Assembly: GCA_964613045.1 (NCBI GenBank)
Contig: CAZTFS010000056.1
Coordinates: 1-15,171, forward strand
Direction of reading: 5' to 3'
From: UBA1081 sp964613045
GTDB taxonomy: Bacteria; Bacillota; Clostridia; Oscillospirales; Acutalibacteraceae
Length of the DNA: 15,171 bases
Within the stretch, counting starts at the first letter, position 1. Each line of letters begins with the position of its first letter. Below, in pieces: positions 7,208 through 14,202 of the stretch. The notes below the pieces were generated by a model. It had not been told where the DNA came from and searched no databases. It worked only from the letters and a program-made list of their open reading frames with translations. A program made the translations under genes and the position numbers.

Positions 7208-7320
7208 TTGCAAATTTGGTTTTGTTTCGATTGAGTTTAAATTACCCAATTAAAATAGCAACATAATTGAAACAATAATCGGGCATACTTTTTTTAGAAA
7301 AAAGTACAGACAGGTCAGTA
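7208..7320 (+). promoter_or_regulatory. Palindrome-rich upstream region of the fused hydrolase/acyl-CoA synthetase gene
   Basis: The 303-nt gap before the gene at 7341 holds the terminator at 7065-7093 and then AT-rich sequence with nested inverted repeats. TTGTTTCGATT (7222-7232) matches AATTGAAACAA (7265-7275) with one mismatch. TACAGAC-AG-GTCAGTA (7305-7320) is a 16-bp near-palindrome 20 nt before the start codon, the size and place of a TetR-type operator. I could not pick a convincing -35/-10 pair. The repeats are read directly; regulation is inference. Confidence 0.4.
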
Positions 7321-7340
7321 ACTGAAAGGCATGAGCAGAA

Positions 7341-9860
7341 ATGGGATACAAAAATATTTTCAGAACTTTTTGTAATAATGACCGATCTTTTATTGCGGAT
7401 CGGCCGAAAAAGAAAAATATAAACGAGATCGATTCTTCCTCAATGCAGAAAATACAACTGCGTGACGGAAATAATAACGCAATATCCTGCAGATTTTATC
7501 CTGTCAATAACGCAAAAAGGTTGATTATAGCTCTGCATGATTATAACAGCCGTTGTGAAAAGGATTTTTCAGCTGTATTCTCATATCTTAAAGATAATTC
7601 ATGCAGTATTTTCAGCTTTGATATGCCTGCTCACGGTGACAGTGACGGCAGTTTTTTCACCTTCGGCATTCTGGAACGGCATACATGTCTGCATGTTATA
7701 AAATTCGTCTGCGAAAATATTGCTGACGATATCCCCGTCTATCTTTACGGCATGGGGGCAGGCGGTACGGTTGCACTTATGACAAGCGGAACAAAGCTCC
7801 CCGTGAATGTTCACGGTTTTATTGCCGACAGTGCATATTCTCATCCCTTTGAGTATATCAAACATAATCTCAGACGAAGCATGGGAGACAAAAAAGGCAC
7901 TCAGGAGGCTGAAGAGCTTGACAAATTCCTTATGAAAAAATACGATCTGAGCATGTTCGATTTTACGGTAAACGAAGCTTTTAAATCGAATTGCCGACCT
8001 GTGCTGTTTCTTCACGGCAGAAAGGATAGAGAAGTACCTTTGAAGTTTGCTGTTGAAAATTATGACAGCTGTTACAGTGAAAAAGAGCTGAAGGTCTTTG
8101 AAAACTCGGAACATCTTACCGCATCATCGGATGAATATGAAAAATACTGTTGCTGTCTTACCGAATTTTTTGAAAAGTATGATAACGCTTCATTCAGCAA
8201 AAAAGTCAGAATAAATTATCCCGAAAAGACCATGTTTCAGCTTGTAAAAGAGTCTGCAGACCGTCTTCCTGATGATAATGCCTATAACTTCAAGGGCAGT
8301 CTTACAACTTACAGAGAAATGATATCCCGTATGGAGTCTGCGGCGGCTGCGTTCATGGCAGACGGAATCAGACAGGGCGATGCGGTAACGATCTGTATGC
8401 CGAATACTCCGCAGGCGGTAGATTGTCTTTACGGACTTAACCGCATCGGAGCTGTTGCAAGCCTTATCCATCCTTTGTCTGCTCAGAACGAAATTGCATA
8501 TTATCTGAAGCTGTCAAAAAGCAAAATGATTCTGACTGTTGATCTTTTTTATGAAAAGGTTGCGGCGGCGGTCAAGGACAGCGGTATGCAGGTGAAAATT
8601 CTTGTGGCAAGGATTCAGGACGAACTGAAATTGCATCTTAAATTGTTATATACTGCTGTAAAGGGTAAGGATTACACATCTTTTCCCGATGACAGGGGCG
8701 GTGTTCTCTGGAGTGAATTTGTTAATACGGGAGACAAGACGAAGCTTCCGCAAATTACGTTTGATAAAAACAGAACAGCAGTTATTCTTTACAGCGGCGG
8801 CACAACGGGAGAACCAAAGGGCATAATGCTGTCTGACCTTAATTTTAATGCACTTGCAATGCAGGCAAGAATCGCAATGGAATGTGAATTTTCAAGAGGA
8901 CTGAAAAATCTTTCCGCAATGCCCATTTTTCACGGCTTCGGACTGGGGATCGGTATTCATACCGTACTCGTTCATAATGCATGCTGTGTTCTTATGCCGC
9001 AGGTGAATACTAAGGATTACGCATCTGCCATGCTTAAGGATAATCCCAACTTTATTGCAGGTGTTCCCACTATATTTAAAATGCTTATTGAATGTAAGGA
9101 TTTTGAGGGAAAGGATCTGTCTTTCCTTAAAGGAATGTTTGTAGGCGGCGATTCAATGCCTGTTGAGCTTAAAAAAGATGTTGACAGCTTTCTTAGAGAA
9201 CACGATGCAGACATTCAAGTCAGAGAGGGCTACGGCTTGACCGAATGTGTTACGGCCAGTTGTCTTACACCTAAGAATACCTACAAAGAGGGAAGTATCG
9301 GTCTGCCGTTCCCGGATATGGAATACAAAATAGTTGAACCTGATACGGAGAAGGAGCTTCCCGTAAACACTCAGGGTGAGATAGTTCTCTGCGGTCCTAC
9401 TGTTATGCTGGGTTATCTTGATAACGAGGAAGCAACACGTAAAACTCTGCGTGTTCATAAGGACGGAAAAGTATGGCTTCACACTGGTGACATGGGGCAT
9501 ATTGATGAGGACGGATATATTTATTACAAACAGAGGATCAAGCGTCTTATCGTAAGCTCAGGATATAATGTCTATCCTGTACAGGTTGAAAAAGCCATAG
9601 AAATGCATCCGGCTGTTGATTACTGCTGTGTTATCGGCGTTCCCGATGAGTTTAAAATGGAACGCATAAAAGCATATATTGTGCTTAAGAATAAAAAATC
9701 GGCAAGTGAAGAGATGAAAAATGAAATTATAGCTCATTGCCGCAGGTATATCGCATCTTATGAGTTGCCAAGGGAAATTGAATTCAGAGACGAGCTTCCC
9801 AAAACTCTTGTGGGTAAAGTTGCATACAGAAAGCTTGAAGAAGAGAACAAAGCAGGATAA
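7341..9860 (+). CDS. Alpha/beta-hydrolase-like domain fused to AMP-forming acyl-CoA synthetase
   Basis: An 839-residue two-domain protein. Residues about 36-285 have an alpha/beta-hydrolase fold (LIIALHDYNSRCEKDF, FDMPAHGDSDG, PVLFLHGRKDREVP, ENSEHLTAS). The family's Asp (229) and His (258) are present, but the nucleophile elbow is G137-M-G-A-G141 where GxSxG is expected, so the catalytic Ser is Gly 139 and the domain is probably not a normal hydrolase. Residues about 290-835 are an ANL-superfamily adenylating enzyme: ATP-binding YSGGTTGEPKG (from residue 484), YGLTE (631-635), HTGD (Asp 717) and PKTLVGK with the catalytic Lys 826. It should activate a carboxylic acid, probably a fatty acid, as acyl-AMP and then acyl-CoA; the acid is unknown. 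No carrier domain is present. AAAGG lies 11 nt before ATG 7341. The gene stands alone between two inverted repeats. Confidence 0.9.
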   Translation: MGYKNIFRTFCNNDRSFIADRPKKKNINEIDSSSMQKIQLRDGNNNAISCRFYPVNNAKRLIIALHDYNSRCEKDFSAVFSYLKDNSCSIFSFDMPAHGDSDGSFFTFGILERHTCLHVIKFVCENIADDIPVYLYGMGAGGTVALMTSGTKLPVNVHGFIADSAYSHPFEYIKHNLRRSMGDKKGTQEAEELDKFLMKKYDLSMFDFTVNEAFKSNCRPVLFLHGRKDREVPLKFAVENYDSCYSEKELKVFENSEHLTASSDEYEKYCCCLTEFFEKYDNASFSKKVRINYPEKTMFQLVKESADRLPDDNAYNFKGSLTTYREMISRMESAAAAFMADGIRQGDAVTICMPNTPQAVDCLYGLNRIGAVASLIHPLSAQNEIAYYLKLSKSKMILTVDLFYEKVAAAVKDSGMQVKILVARIQDELKLHLKLLYTAVKGKDYTSFPDDRGGVLWSEFVNTGDKTKLPQITFDKNRTAVILYSGGTTGEPKGIMLSDLNFNALAMQARIAMECEFSRGLKNLSAMPIFHGFGLGIGIHTVLVHNACCVLMPQVNTKDYASAMLKDNPNFIAGVPTIFKMLIECKDFEGKDLSFLKGMFVGGDSMPVELKKDVDSFLREHDADIQVREGYGLTECVTASCLTPKNTYKEGSIGLPFPDMEYKIVEPDTEKELPVNTQGEIVLCGPTVMLGYLDNEEATRKTLRVHKDGKVWLHTGDMGHIDEDGYIYYKQRIKRLIVSSGYNVYPVQVEKAIEMHPAVDYCCVIGVPDEFKMERIKAYIVLKNKKSASEEMKNEIIAHCRRYIASYELPREIEFRDELPKTLVGKVAYRKLEEENKAG

Positions 9861-9865
9861 ACAAT

Positions 9866-9892
9866 AATTTGTCGGGCTGTGCCCACAAATTA
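9866..9892 (+). repeat. Hairpin at the outer end of the right repeat copy
   Basis: AATTTGT-C-GGGC (9866-9877) pairs with GCCC-ACAAATT (9881-9891) around TGT, with one bulged C. It begins 5 nt after the stop of the fused gene and overlaps the start of the 179-bp repeat. Only the inner half exists at the left copy, so it probably marks the true end of the full-length element. It has no T run, so it is a weak terminator at best. Confidence 0.6.
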
Positions 9893-10060
9893 TAAAAAGA
9901 ATAAAGAAGAAATAAAAAATAATAAAATTTGAAGCCCTTCGGGCTTGAATTATATAAGTGGGGTAAGGGGCAACGCCCCTTCCGACATTATTATTTATTA
10001 TCTATTCTCTATTATTTCTTATCTCAAGAATTTATCGAGGACACCTCGATAAATTCTGAT
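9882..10060 (+). repeat. Right copy of the 179-bp hairpin-rich repeat
   Basis: This copy is inverted relative to 6859-7037 and nearly identical to it. If the terminal hairpin is included, the element runs from about 9863 to 10060 (roughly 198 nt). Internal palindromes are AAGCCCTTCGGGCTT, GGGGCAACGCCCC and the long hairpin AGAATTTATCGAGG/CCTCGATAAATTCT around ACA. It lies between the fused gene and the minus-strand gene's terminator and does not interrupt a gene. No flanking target-site duplication is obvious. Confidence 0.93.
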
Positions 10061-10093
10061 AAAAAAGGGACTGTATCTGATACAGTCCTTTGT
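10061..10093 (-). terminator. Terminator of the minus-strand ATC-hydrolase-like gene
   Basis: Read on the minus strand, GGACTGTAT and ATACAGTCC form a 9-bp stem around CAG, followed by a C and six T. It lies about 14-45 nt beyond the stop of the gene at 10107-10604 and directly abuts the right repeat copy. Confidence 0.85.
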
Positions 10094-10106
10094 CTTATGT
10101 ATATCT

Positions 10107-10604
10107 TTATTTTGCTTTATGGTATCTTAATTCACAGATGGGATCACCCTTTGCAATTGTCTGAGGAAGGTCAAGTACACTGCCGTAGCATTCACCGATA
10201 CCTCTGTCACCGCACATGGCAATGTCGCATAATGTTGCAATTTCTTCATCTGTACAGCCGGCCTTCTGCCATGCTTTTACAAGAGGACAGTAATGGAAAT
10301 TTATGTTCAGCTCGTCGTCTGTACTTTTGATTATATCCATTTCAAATACCCACTGAGCAGGCTTTGTGAAAAGAGTTTTTCTTAAACCTACAAGAGAATC
10401 TGTATTTCCTTTCTTTACAAGACCTTCTCCTTGTGAAAGACCGCATCTTTTGACTGCGGCAGATCCGAAATCAGTCCATTCAAGACCTCTTTTGCCTGCT
10501 TCATCGCAAAGAAGATAAAGCCATAATGCTCTGTGCTCCAGCTGTTCACGGACAGCCTTGATTATCGGGTTTTTGATTGATGCTTCGTTTTTAACATTAC
10601 TCAT
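10107..10604 (-). CDS. L-2-amino-thiazoline-4-carboxylic acid hydrolase-like protein
   Basis: A 165-residue cytoplasmic protein with no signal peptide. The second half, NFHYCPLVKAWQKAGCTDEE (102-121) followed by IATLCDIAMCGDRGIGE (122-138), matches the family of L-2-amino-thiazoline-4-carboxylic acid (ATC) hydrolases, which open the ATC ring on the way to L-cysteine. The conserved Cys in HYCP is residue 106. Many members of this family in gut Clostridia have no tested activity, so the substrate is uncertain. The start ATG (10602-10604) has CGGAG 8 nt upstream. The gene is monocistronic, with a promoter at 10640-10667 and a terminator at 10061-10093. Family assignment rests on remembered motifs. 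Confidence 0.72.
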   Translation of the reverse strand: MSNVKNEASIKNPIIKAVREQLEHRALWLYLLCDEAGKRGLEWTDFGSAAVKRCGLSQGEGLVKKGNTDSLVGLRKTLFTKPAQWVFEMDIIKSTDDELNINFHYCPLVKAWQKAGCTDEEIATLCDIAMCGDRGIGECYGSVLDLPQTIAKGDPICELRYHKAK

Positions 10605-10613
10605 AGCGATTAC

Positions 10614-10667
10614 TCCGATTCGGATTGATTTGTAATTTTATTTTATCACTGTTTCAAAATTTGTCAA
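10614..10667 (-). promoter_or_regulatory. Promoter and palindrome upstream of the ATC-hydrolase-like gene
   Basis: On the minus strand, TTGACA (10662-10667) is followed after 16 nt by TAAAAT (10640-10645). A perfect 11-bp palindrome TCCGATTCGGA (10614-10624) lies in the leader and overlaps the CGGAG ribosome-binding site, so it could act as an operator or hide the ribosome site. Confidence 0.7.
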
Positions 10668-10720
10668 CTGAAAAAATTAATCTTTTAATCAGAACCGACT
10701 GCATTAAATTCGTATCTGTA

Positions 10721-10749
10721 TTGTATTTTTTTCTGTGATAGATTATAAT
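10721..10749 (+). promoter_or_regulatory. Sigma-70-type promoter of the ECF sigma operon
   Basis: TTGTAT (10721-10726), a 17-nt spacer and TATAAT (10744-10749) lie about 80 nt before the sigma factor gene. The region between the two divergent genes (10605-10831) otherwise shows only AT-rich sequence. Confidence 0.65.
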
Positions 10750-10831
10750 CTTATTAAATAACTGAAAAAAATTGTTTTCGATGCAATAAAAATACATATT
10801 CCTGCGTTAATTATATGAAAGGACAAAAACG

Positions 10832-11395
10832 ATGCTGCATATTTTGATGACAATTCAGGCGGATTACGGTGTCAAGATGCCGATTGATGAAAAGCTTATT
10901 CCGTTGATAGCAAAGGGCGACATGGAGGCGTTCCATGAGCTTTACAGAGGTGTGTCAAAAAGTGTTTACGGTTTTGCTCTTTCAATACTGAAAAATACAC
11001 ACGATGCAGAAGATGTATTACAGGAAACTTTTTTGAAAGTATATTACGGTGCAGCCGAATATATTCCGCAAGGTAAGCCTATGGCGTGGATATTTACAAT
11101 AACCAGAAATCTTGCTCTGACAAAACTGCGTGAAAGCTCAAAAAGAACAGACTTTGATACTGCAAAGCCCGAAATGATTGATTTTTCGGCTGTTTCACGG
11201 GCAGATGAGCGTATGCTTATTGAATCGGTTTTCAGTGTTCTGTCTGATGAAGAGAAACAGGTGCTGGTGCTTCATGCCGTAAGCGGAATGAAATACCGTG
11301 AAATAGCATCAGTGCTTGAGCTTCCGCTTAATACTGTGCTGTCGAAATATCACAGAGCTGTTAAGAAACTCAGAAATGCTGTAGGGGAGGAATGA
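10832..11395 (+). CDS. ECF-type RNA polymerase sigma factor
   Basis: A 187-residue sigma-70-family factor of ECF size. Residues about 28-100 form region 2 (FHELYRGVSKSVYGFALSIL, DAEDVLQETFLKVYY, PMAWIFTITRNLALTKLR). Residues about 127-184 form region 4 with its helix-turn-helix (LSDEEKQVLVLHAV, YREIASVLELPLNTVLSKYH, RAVKKLR). ATG 10832 is chosen because AAAGGA lies 8 nt upstream; Met codons at 10847 and 10877 are possible but lack such a site. The stop overlaps the ATGA at 11392 of the next gene, which encodes the likely anti-sigma factor, the usual arrangement for ECF pairs. It would redirect RNA polymerase when released by an envelope signal; the regulon is unknown. Confidence 0.93.
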   Translation: MLHILMTIQADYGVKMPIDEKLIPLIAKGDMEAFHELYRGVSKSVYGFALSILKNTHDAEDVLQETFLKVYYGAAEYIPQGKPMAWIFTITRNLALTKLRESSKRTDFDTAKPEMIDFSAVSRADERMLIESVFSVLSDEEKQVLVLHAVSGMKYREIASVLELPLNTVLSKYHRAVKKLRNAVGEE

Positions 11396-11397
11396 CT

Positions 11398-12552
11398 ATG
11401 AAAAACAATGATATTGAAAATAGAATAGCCTCAGCATTTGATGATATGGTTCCGAAGGATACTTTCCGTAAGATTTCAGAAAATATCGTCTCTGCGTCCT
11501 CAGAAGAAAGGACGGTTATCAGAATGACTGAAAAGAAAAACAGTAAAAAGATGAAATATTTTGTTTCCGTAGCGGCGGCATGTATTCTGCTTATTGCAGG
11601 TGTTTCAGGCGGTATGTATTACAGCGACAATGTGGCGGTAGAATCAATAATAGGTATTGACGTTAACCCGGGGATTGAGATCGAGGTAAATAAAAACGAC
11701 AGAGTTATTGATGTGAATGCAATCAACGAAGAAGGCGTTGAAGTTCTGGACGGTATGGATCTTAAAAATACCGAGCTTAAGGTCGCAGTCAATGCAATAA
11801 TCGGTTCGATGGTCGGTCAGGGATATGTTGCTGATGAAAACGGCAGTGTTCTTGTAACGGTTCAGAATGATGACACCGAAAAAGCAGATGAAATCAGAAA
11901 AGAAATTGTAACTGATATAGATTCGGCACTGAGCGATAATAATTCCGAAGCAAACATCATCAATCAGTCAGTCAGCAGTACGGATGAAATAAGAAAGTTT
12001 GCAAATGACAATTATATTTCGATAGGTAAGGCTGTTTTTATAATGAATATTGCAGAAAAGGACAGTACTCTTGATCCTGTAGAGCTTTCTGAAATGAGCA
12101 TAACTGAACTGACAATGCTTGTCTCTGAAAAAAATATTGATATAAGCGATTTCTGTGATATCGTTCATGATAAGCATTTGTCGGAAAGTGTTGAAAATGC
12201 TATTGTTGATACTGACGACAGTGTCCGTCAGGAAAATGAAGCCGTGTCAAATAAAATTGTTGTCAGTGAGACAGATGCAAAGTGTGCAGCAATTGCTCAT
12301 GCTAAACTTAAAACAAGTGATGTGGAAAATATTACAGTTGAACATCATGCTGAGAACAACAGAAATTTATATTATGTTGAGTTTGTGCATAACGGTGTGA
12401 CATATTGCTATGATATCGACTGCGAGACCGGTGAAATAATTTCATGCGGTACTGATTATGCAGATGACATGCAGATGGGGGAAGTTGTTGTTGAAGACCC
12501 CGTCGATGATCATTATGAAGAGAACGAGCATCATGAGGACAAACATCATTAA
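11398..12552 (+). CDS. Membrane anti-sigma-like protein with RsgI-type extracellular region, PepSY-like domain and His-rich tail
   Basis: A 384-residue single-pass protein and likely partner of the preceding ECF sigma factor. Residues 1-52 are cytoplasmic and would bind sigma; 53-75 form one transmembrane helix (YFVSVAAACILLIAGVSGG). The outer region opens with SIIGIDVNPGIEIEVNKNDR (83-102), which closely matches the RsgI segment where self-cleavage occurs at Asn-Pro (here Asn 90-Pro 91), followed by the RsgI-like core to about residue 160. A low-complexity acidic middle follows. Residues about 289-350 look like a PepSY domain (DAKCAAIAHA, NLYYVEFVHNGVTYCYDIDC, TGEIISC). The tail HYEENEHHEDKHH could bind metal. 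Start 11398 is preferred because GGAGG is 7 nt upstream; ATG 11392 is only 1 nt from it. The signal sensed is unknown. Confidence 0.82.
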   Translation: MKNNDIENRIASAFDDMVPKDTFRKISENIVSASSEERTVIRMTEKKNSKKMKYFVSVAAACILLIAGVSGGMYYSDNVAVESIIGIDVNPGIEIEVNKNDRVIDVNAINEEGVEVLDGMDLKNTELKVAVNAIIGSMVGQGYVADENGSVLVTVQNDDTEKADEIRKEIVTDIDSALSDNNSEANIINQSVSSTDEIRKFANDNYISIGKAVFIMNIAEKDSTLDPVELSEMSITELTMLVSEKNIDISDFCDIVHDKHLSESVENAIVDTDDSVRQENEAVSNKIVVSETDAKCAAIAHAKLKTSDVENITVEHHAENNRNLYYVEFVHNGVTYCYDIDCETGEIISCGTDYADDMQMGEVVVEDPVDDHYEENEHHEDKHH

Positions 12553-12570
12553 AATACACACACAATAATA

Positions 12571-12604
12571 AAAGCAGGGATTTCGGCGAAGAAGTCCCTG
12601 CTTT
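12571..12604. terminator. Shared bidirectional terminator between convergent genes
   Basis: AAAGCAGGGA (12571-12580) pairs perfectly with TCCCTGCTTT (12595-12604) around a 14-nt loop. It lies 18 nt after the anti-sigma stop and just before the stop of the minus-strand radical SAM gene. The minus-strand side has the better T run. Confidence 0.85.
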
Positions 12605-12608
12605 AACT

Positions 12609-14021
12609 TTATTGCATTTTTGCTTTACCGCCGTCACGGTAATACTGTGTATGTGTTTTCGGATGAGGATTGCTGTTCCAGATCTCCTGAGCAACAGGTT
12701 GCCATTCATAGGCAAACTCATCACATTTTCCGCAAAGGGTATCAACATCCTCTTCAATGATAAGGTCAGTTGATTTTGCACCCGTATTTTTGATTATCTC
12801 TCTGAGCTTGTCGGGATTCTCGAGCATGGGACAGGGTCTTAAATGGTTGTCGTTAAAGGGCTGTCCCTTTCTGTATTCAGTAAACAGGGGATTCTTAAGA
12901 CCCTCCAGAAGAGTATGGGTGCGGATATTTGAATCGGAATAGTGAATGAAGACACAGGGCTCCATATCACCTCTTGAGTTGATGTGGAAATAGTTTCTTC
13001 CGCCTGCAATACATCCGCCGACAAATTCACCGTCGTTCTGGAAATCGAACACAAACATGGGCTTGCCTGTTTTGCTGTTTCTGACTCGTCTTATCCAGTA
13101 GTACATGTACTTTCTCTGGGCAGGTGAGGGAATGAGATTCTTGTCCGCATCGTGACCGACAGGCATATAATTGAAGTAAAAGCCGAATTTTACGCCTTTT
13201 TCAACCATCAGATCAAGGAATTCGTCACTTGTGACAAAGTCGATATTGTTTCTTGTGTAACAGACTGAAATGCCGAAAATGATCTTATTCTGCTTAAGAA
13301 GATCCATAGCTCTGAGTGTTGTCTGATATGCACCTTCACCACGTCGCCAGTCGTTGCTTTCTTCACTGCCTTCAATGCTCAGTGCAAGTGAAAGATTGCC
13401 CACACGCTTCATTTCATCGCAGAAGTTCTGATCTATGAGTGTTGCGTTTGTGTAAGCAAGGAATGTACAATCCTGATTCTCCTGACAGATCTTAATTATA
13501 TCTTTTTTTCTGATAAGAGGTTCGCCGCCGGTGTACATATAGACATGAGTGCCCAGTTCCTTACCCTGTTTTACAACGGAGCTCATCTCATCGTATGTGA
13601 GATTGAGCTGATGACCGTATTCGGCAGCCCAACAGCCTTTGCAGTTAAGGTTACATGCACTGGTAGGGTCCATCAGAAGCAGGAAAGGAATATTACATCC
13701 GTACTTTTCTCTGTTTTCTCTGACAGCTTTTGTGCCCTTGAGACCTGCTTCATAGCCTAAAGACATTGCAAGAGTCTTTATCATCTTCGGGTCGGTGTCT
13801 TTTATAATATTTTTTGCCAGCTTGACATAGACGTTGTTCGGGTCTGAAGCCCCTTTTATAAGACCGTTGATAGCTCTGTCGGGGAAAAGACCTTTGAAAA
13901 GCTTGAGAACACGTCCTGCAAACTTGGGAATATTTTTATCGGGATCTTTGATTACATATCTTAATGCGATATCCAGCATTTTGCTGATTGCCGCTTTAGA
14001 TGCCTTATCCTTTGCAGACAT
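12609..14021 (-). CDS. Radical SAM protein with Cys-rich SPASM-like C-terminus
   Basis: A 470-residue radical S-adenosylmethionine enzyme. Residues 1-105 are a helical, Lys-rich N-terminal region. The cluster motif is DPTSACNLNCKGC (118-130), CxxxCxxC with Cys 123, 127 and 130, followed by GGEP (165-168) for SAM binding and the alternating strands and helices of the partial TIM barrel to about residue 330. Further cysteines at 337, 356, 397, 430 and 433 (GGC, EPC, RPCP, LCGKC) fit a SPASM-like region binding auxiliary clusters. No peptide precursor or maturase-partner gene is adjacent, so a RiPP role is not supported. The divergent neighbour is a VTT-family membrane protein; a lipid substrate is possible but speculative. 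AAAGGAGG and a strong promoter precede the start. The enzyme class is safe; the substrate is unknown. Confidence 0.9.
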   Translation of the reverse strand: MSAKDKASKAAISKMLDIALRYVIKDPDKNIPKFAGRVLKLFKGLFPDRAINGLIKGASDPNNVYVKLAKNIIKDTDPKMIKTLAMSLGYEAGLKGTKAVRENREKYGCNIPFLLLMDPTSACNLNCKGCWAAEYGHQLNLTYDEMSSVVKQGKELGTHVYMYTGGEPLIRKKDIIKICQENQDCTFLAYTNATLIDQNFCDEMKRVGNLSLALSIEGSEESNDWRRGEGAYQTTLRAMDLLKQNKIIFGISVCYTRNNIDFVTSDEFLDLMVEKGVKFGFYFNYMPVGHDADKNLIPSPAQRKYMYYWIRRVRNSKTGKPMFVFDFQNDGEFVGGCIAGGRNYFHINSRGDMEPCVFIHYSDSNIRTHTLLEGLKNPLFTEYRKGQPFNDNHLRPCPMLENPDKLREIIKNTGAKSTDLIIEEDVDTLCGKCDEFAYEWQPVAQEIWNSNPHPKTHTQYYRDGGKAKMQ

Positions 14022-14052
14022 GGGTTATCCTCCTTTTATGCAAATCATAGTT

Positions 14053-14081
14053 ATTATAGCACAATTATCAATACATGTAAA
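14053..14081 (-). promoter_or_regulatory. Promoter of the radical SAM gene
   Basis: On the minus strand, TTTACA (14076-14081), 17 nt and TATAAT (14053-14058) precede an AAAGGAGG ribosome site and the ATG at 14021. Confidence 0.85.
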
Positions 14082-14121
14082 CAAAATAATTATTACAATC
14101 TTGAAATAGTTTAAATAACGG

Positions 14122-14150
14122 TTGTAACAATTCTGATTATGTGCTATTAT
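14122..14150 (+). promoter_or_regulatory. Promoter of the VTT-family membrane protein gene
   Basis: TTGTAA (14122-14127), a 17-nt spacer and TATTAT (14145-14150) lie about 50 nt before the start codon. The promoter diverges from the radical SAM promoter; their -35 boxes are about 40 bp apart, close enough for shared control. Confidence 0.7.
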
Positions 14151-14202
14151 TATTAAATCTGTTTTAAGTTTTCAAGCTGAATCTGATCAAGGAGGCGTGA
14201 TA

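Noticed and set aside
9929..10330. Open frame on the plus strand starting MKPFGLELYKWGKG, with a near twin at 6643-6990 on the minus strand
   Set aside because: The shared protein start is just the 179-bp repeat being translated in both copies; downstream the two frames diverge and run antisense to real genes.
10691..10716. ECF-type autoregulated promoter (AGAACC with CGTATC downstream) before the sigma gene
   Set aside because: The spacer is 14 nt against the usual 16-17 and the -35 match is poor; a better sigma-70-type promoter lies at 10721-10749.
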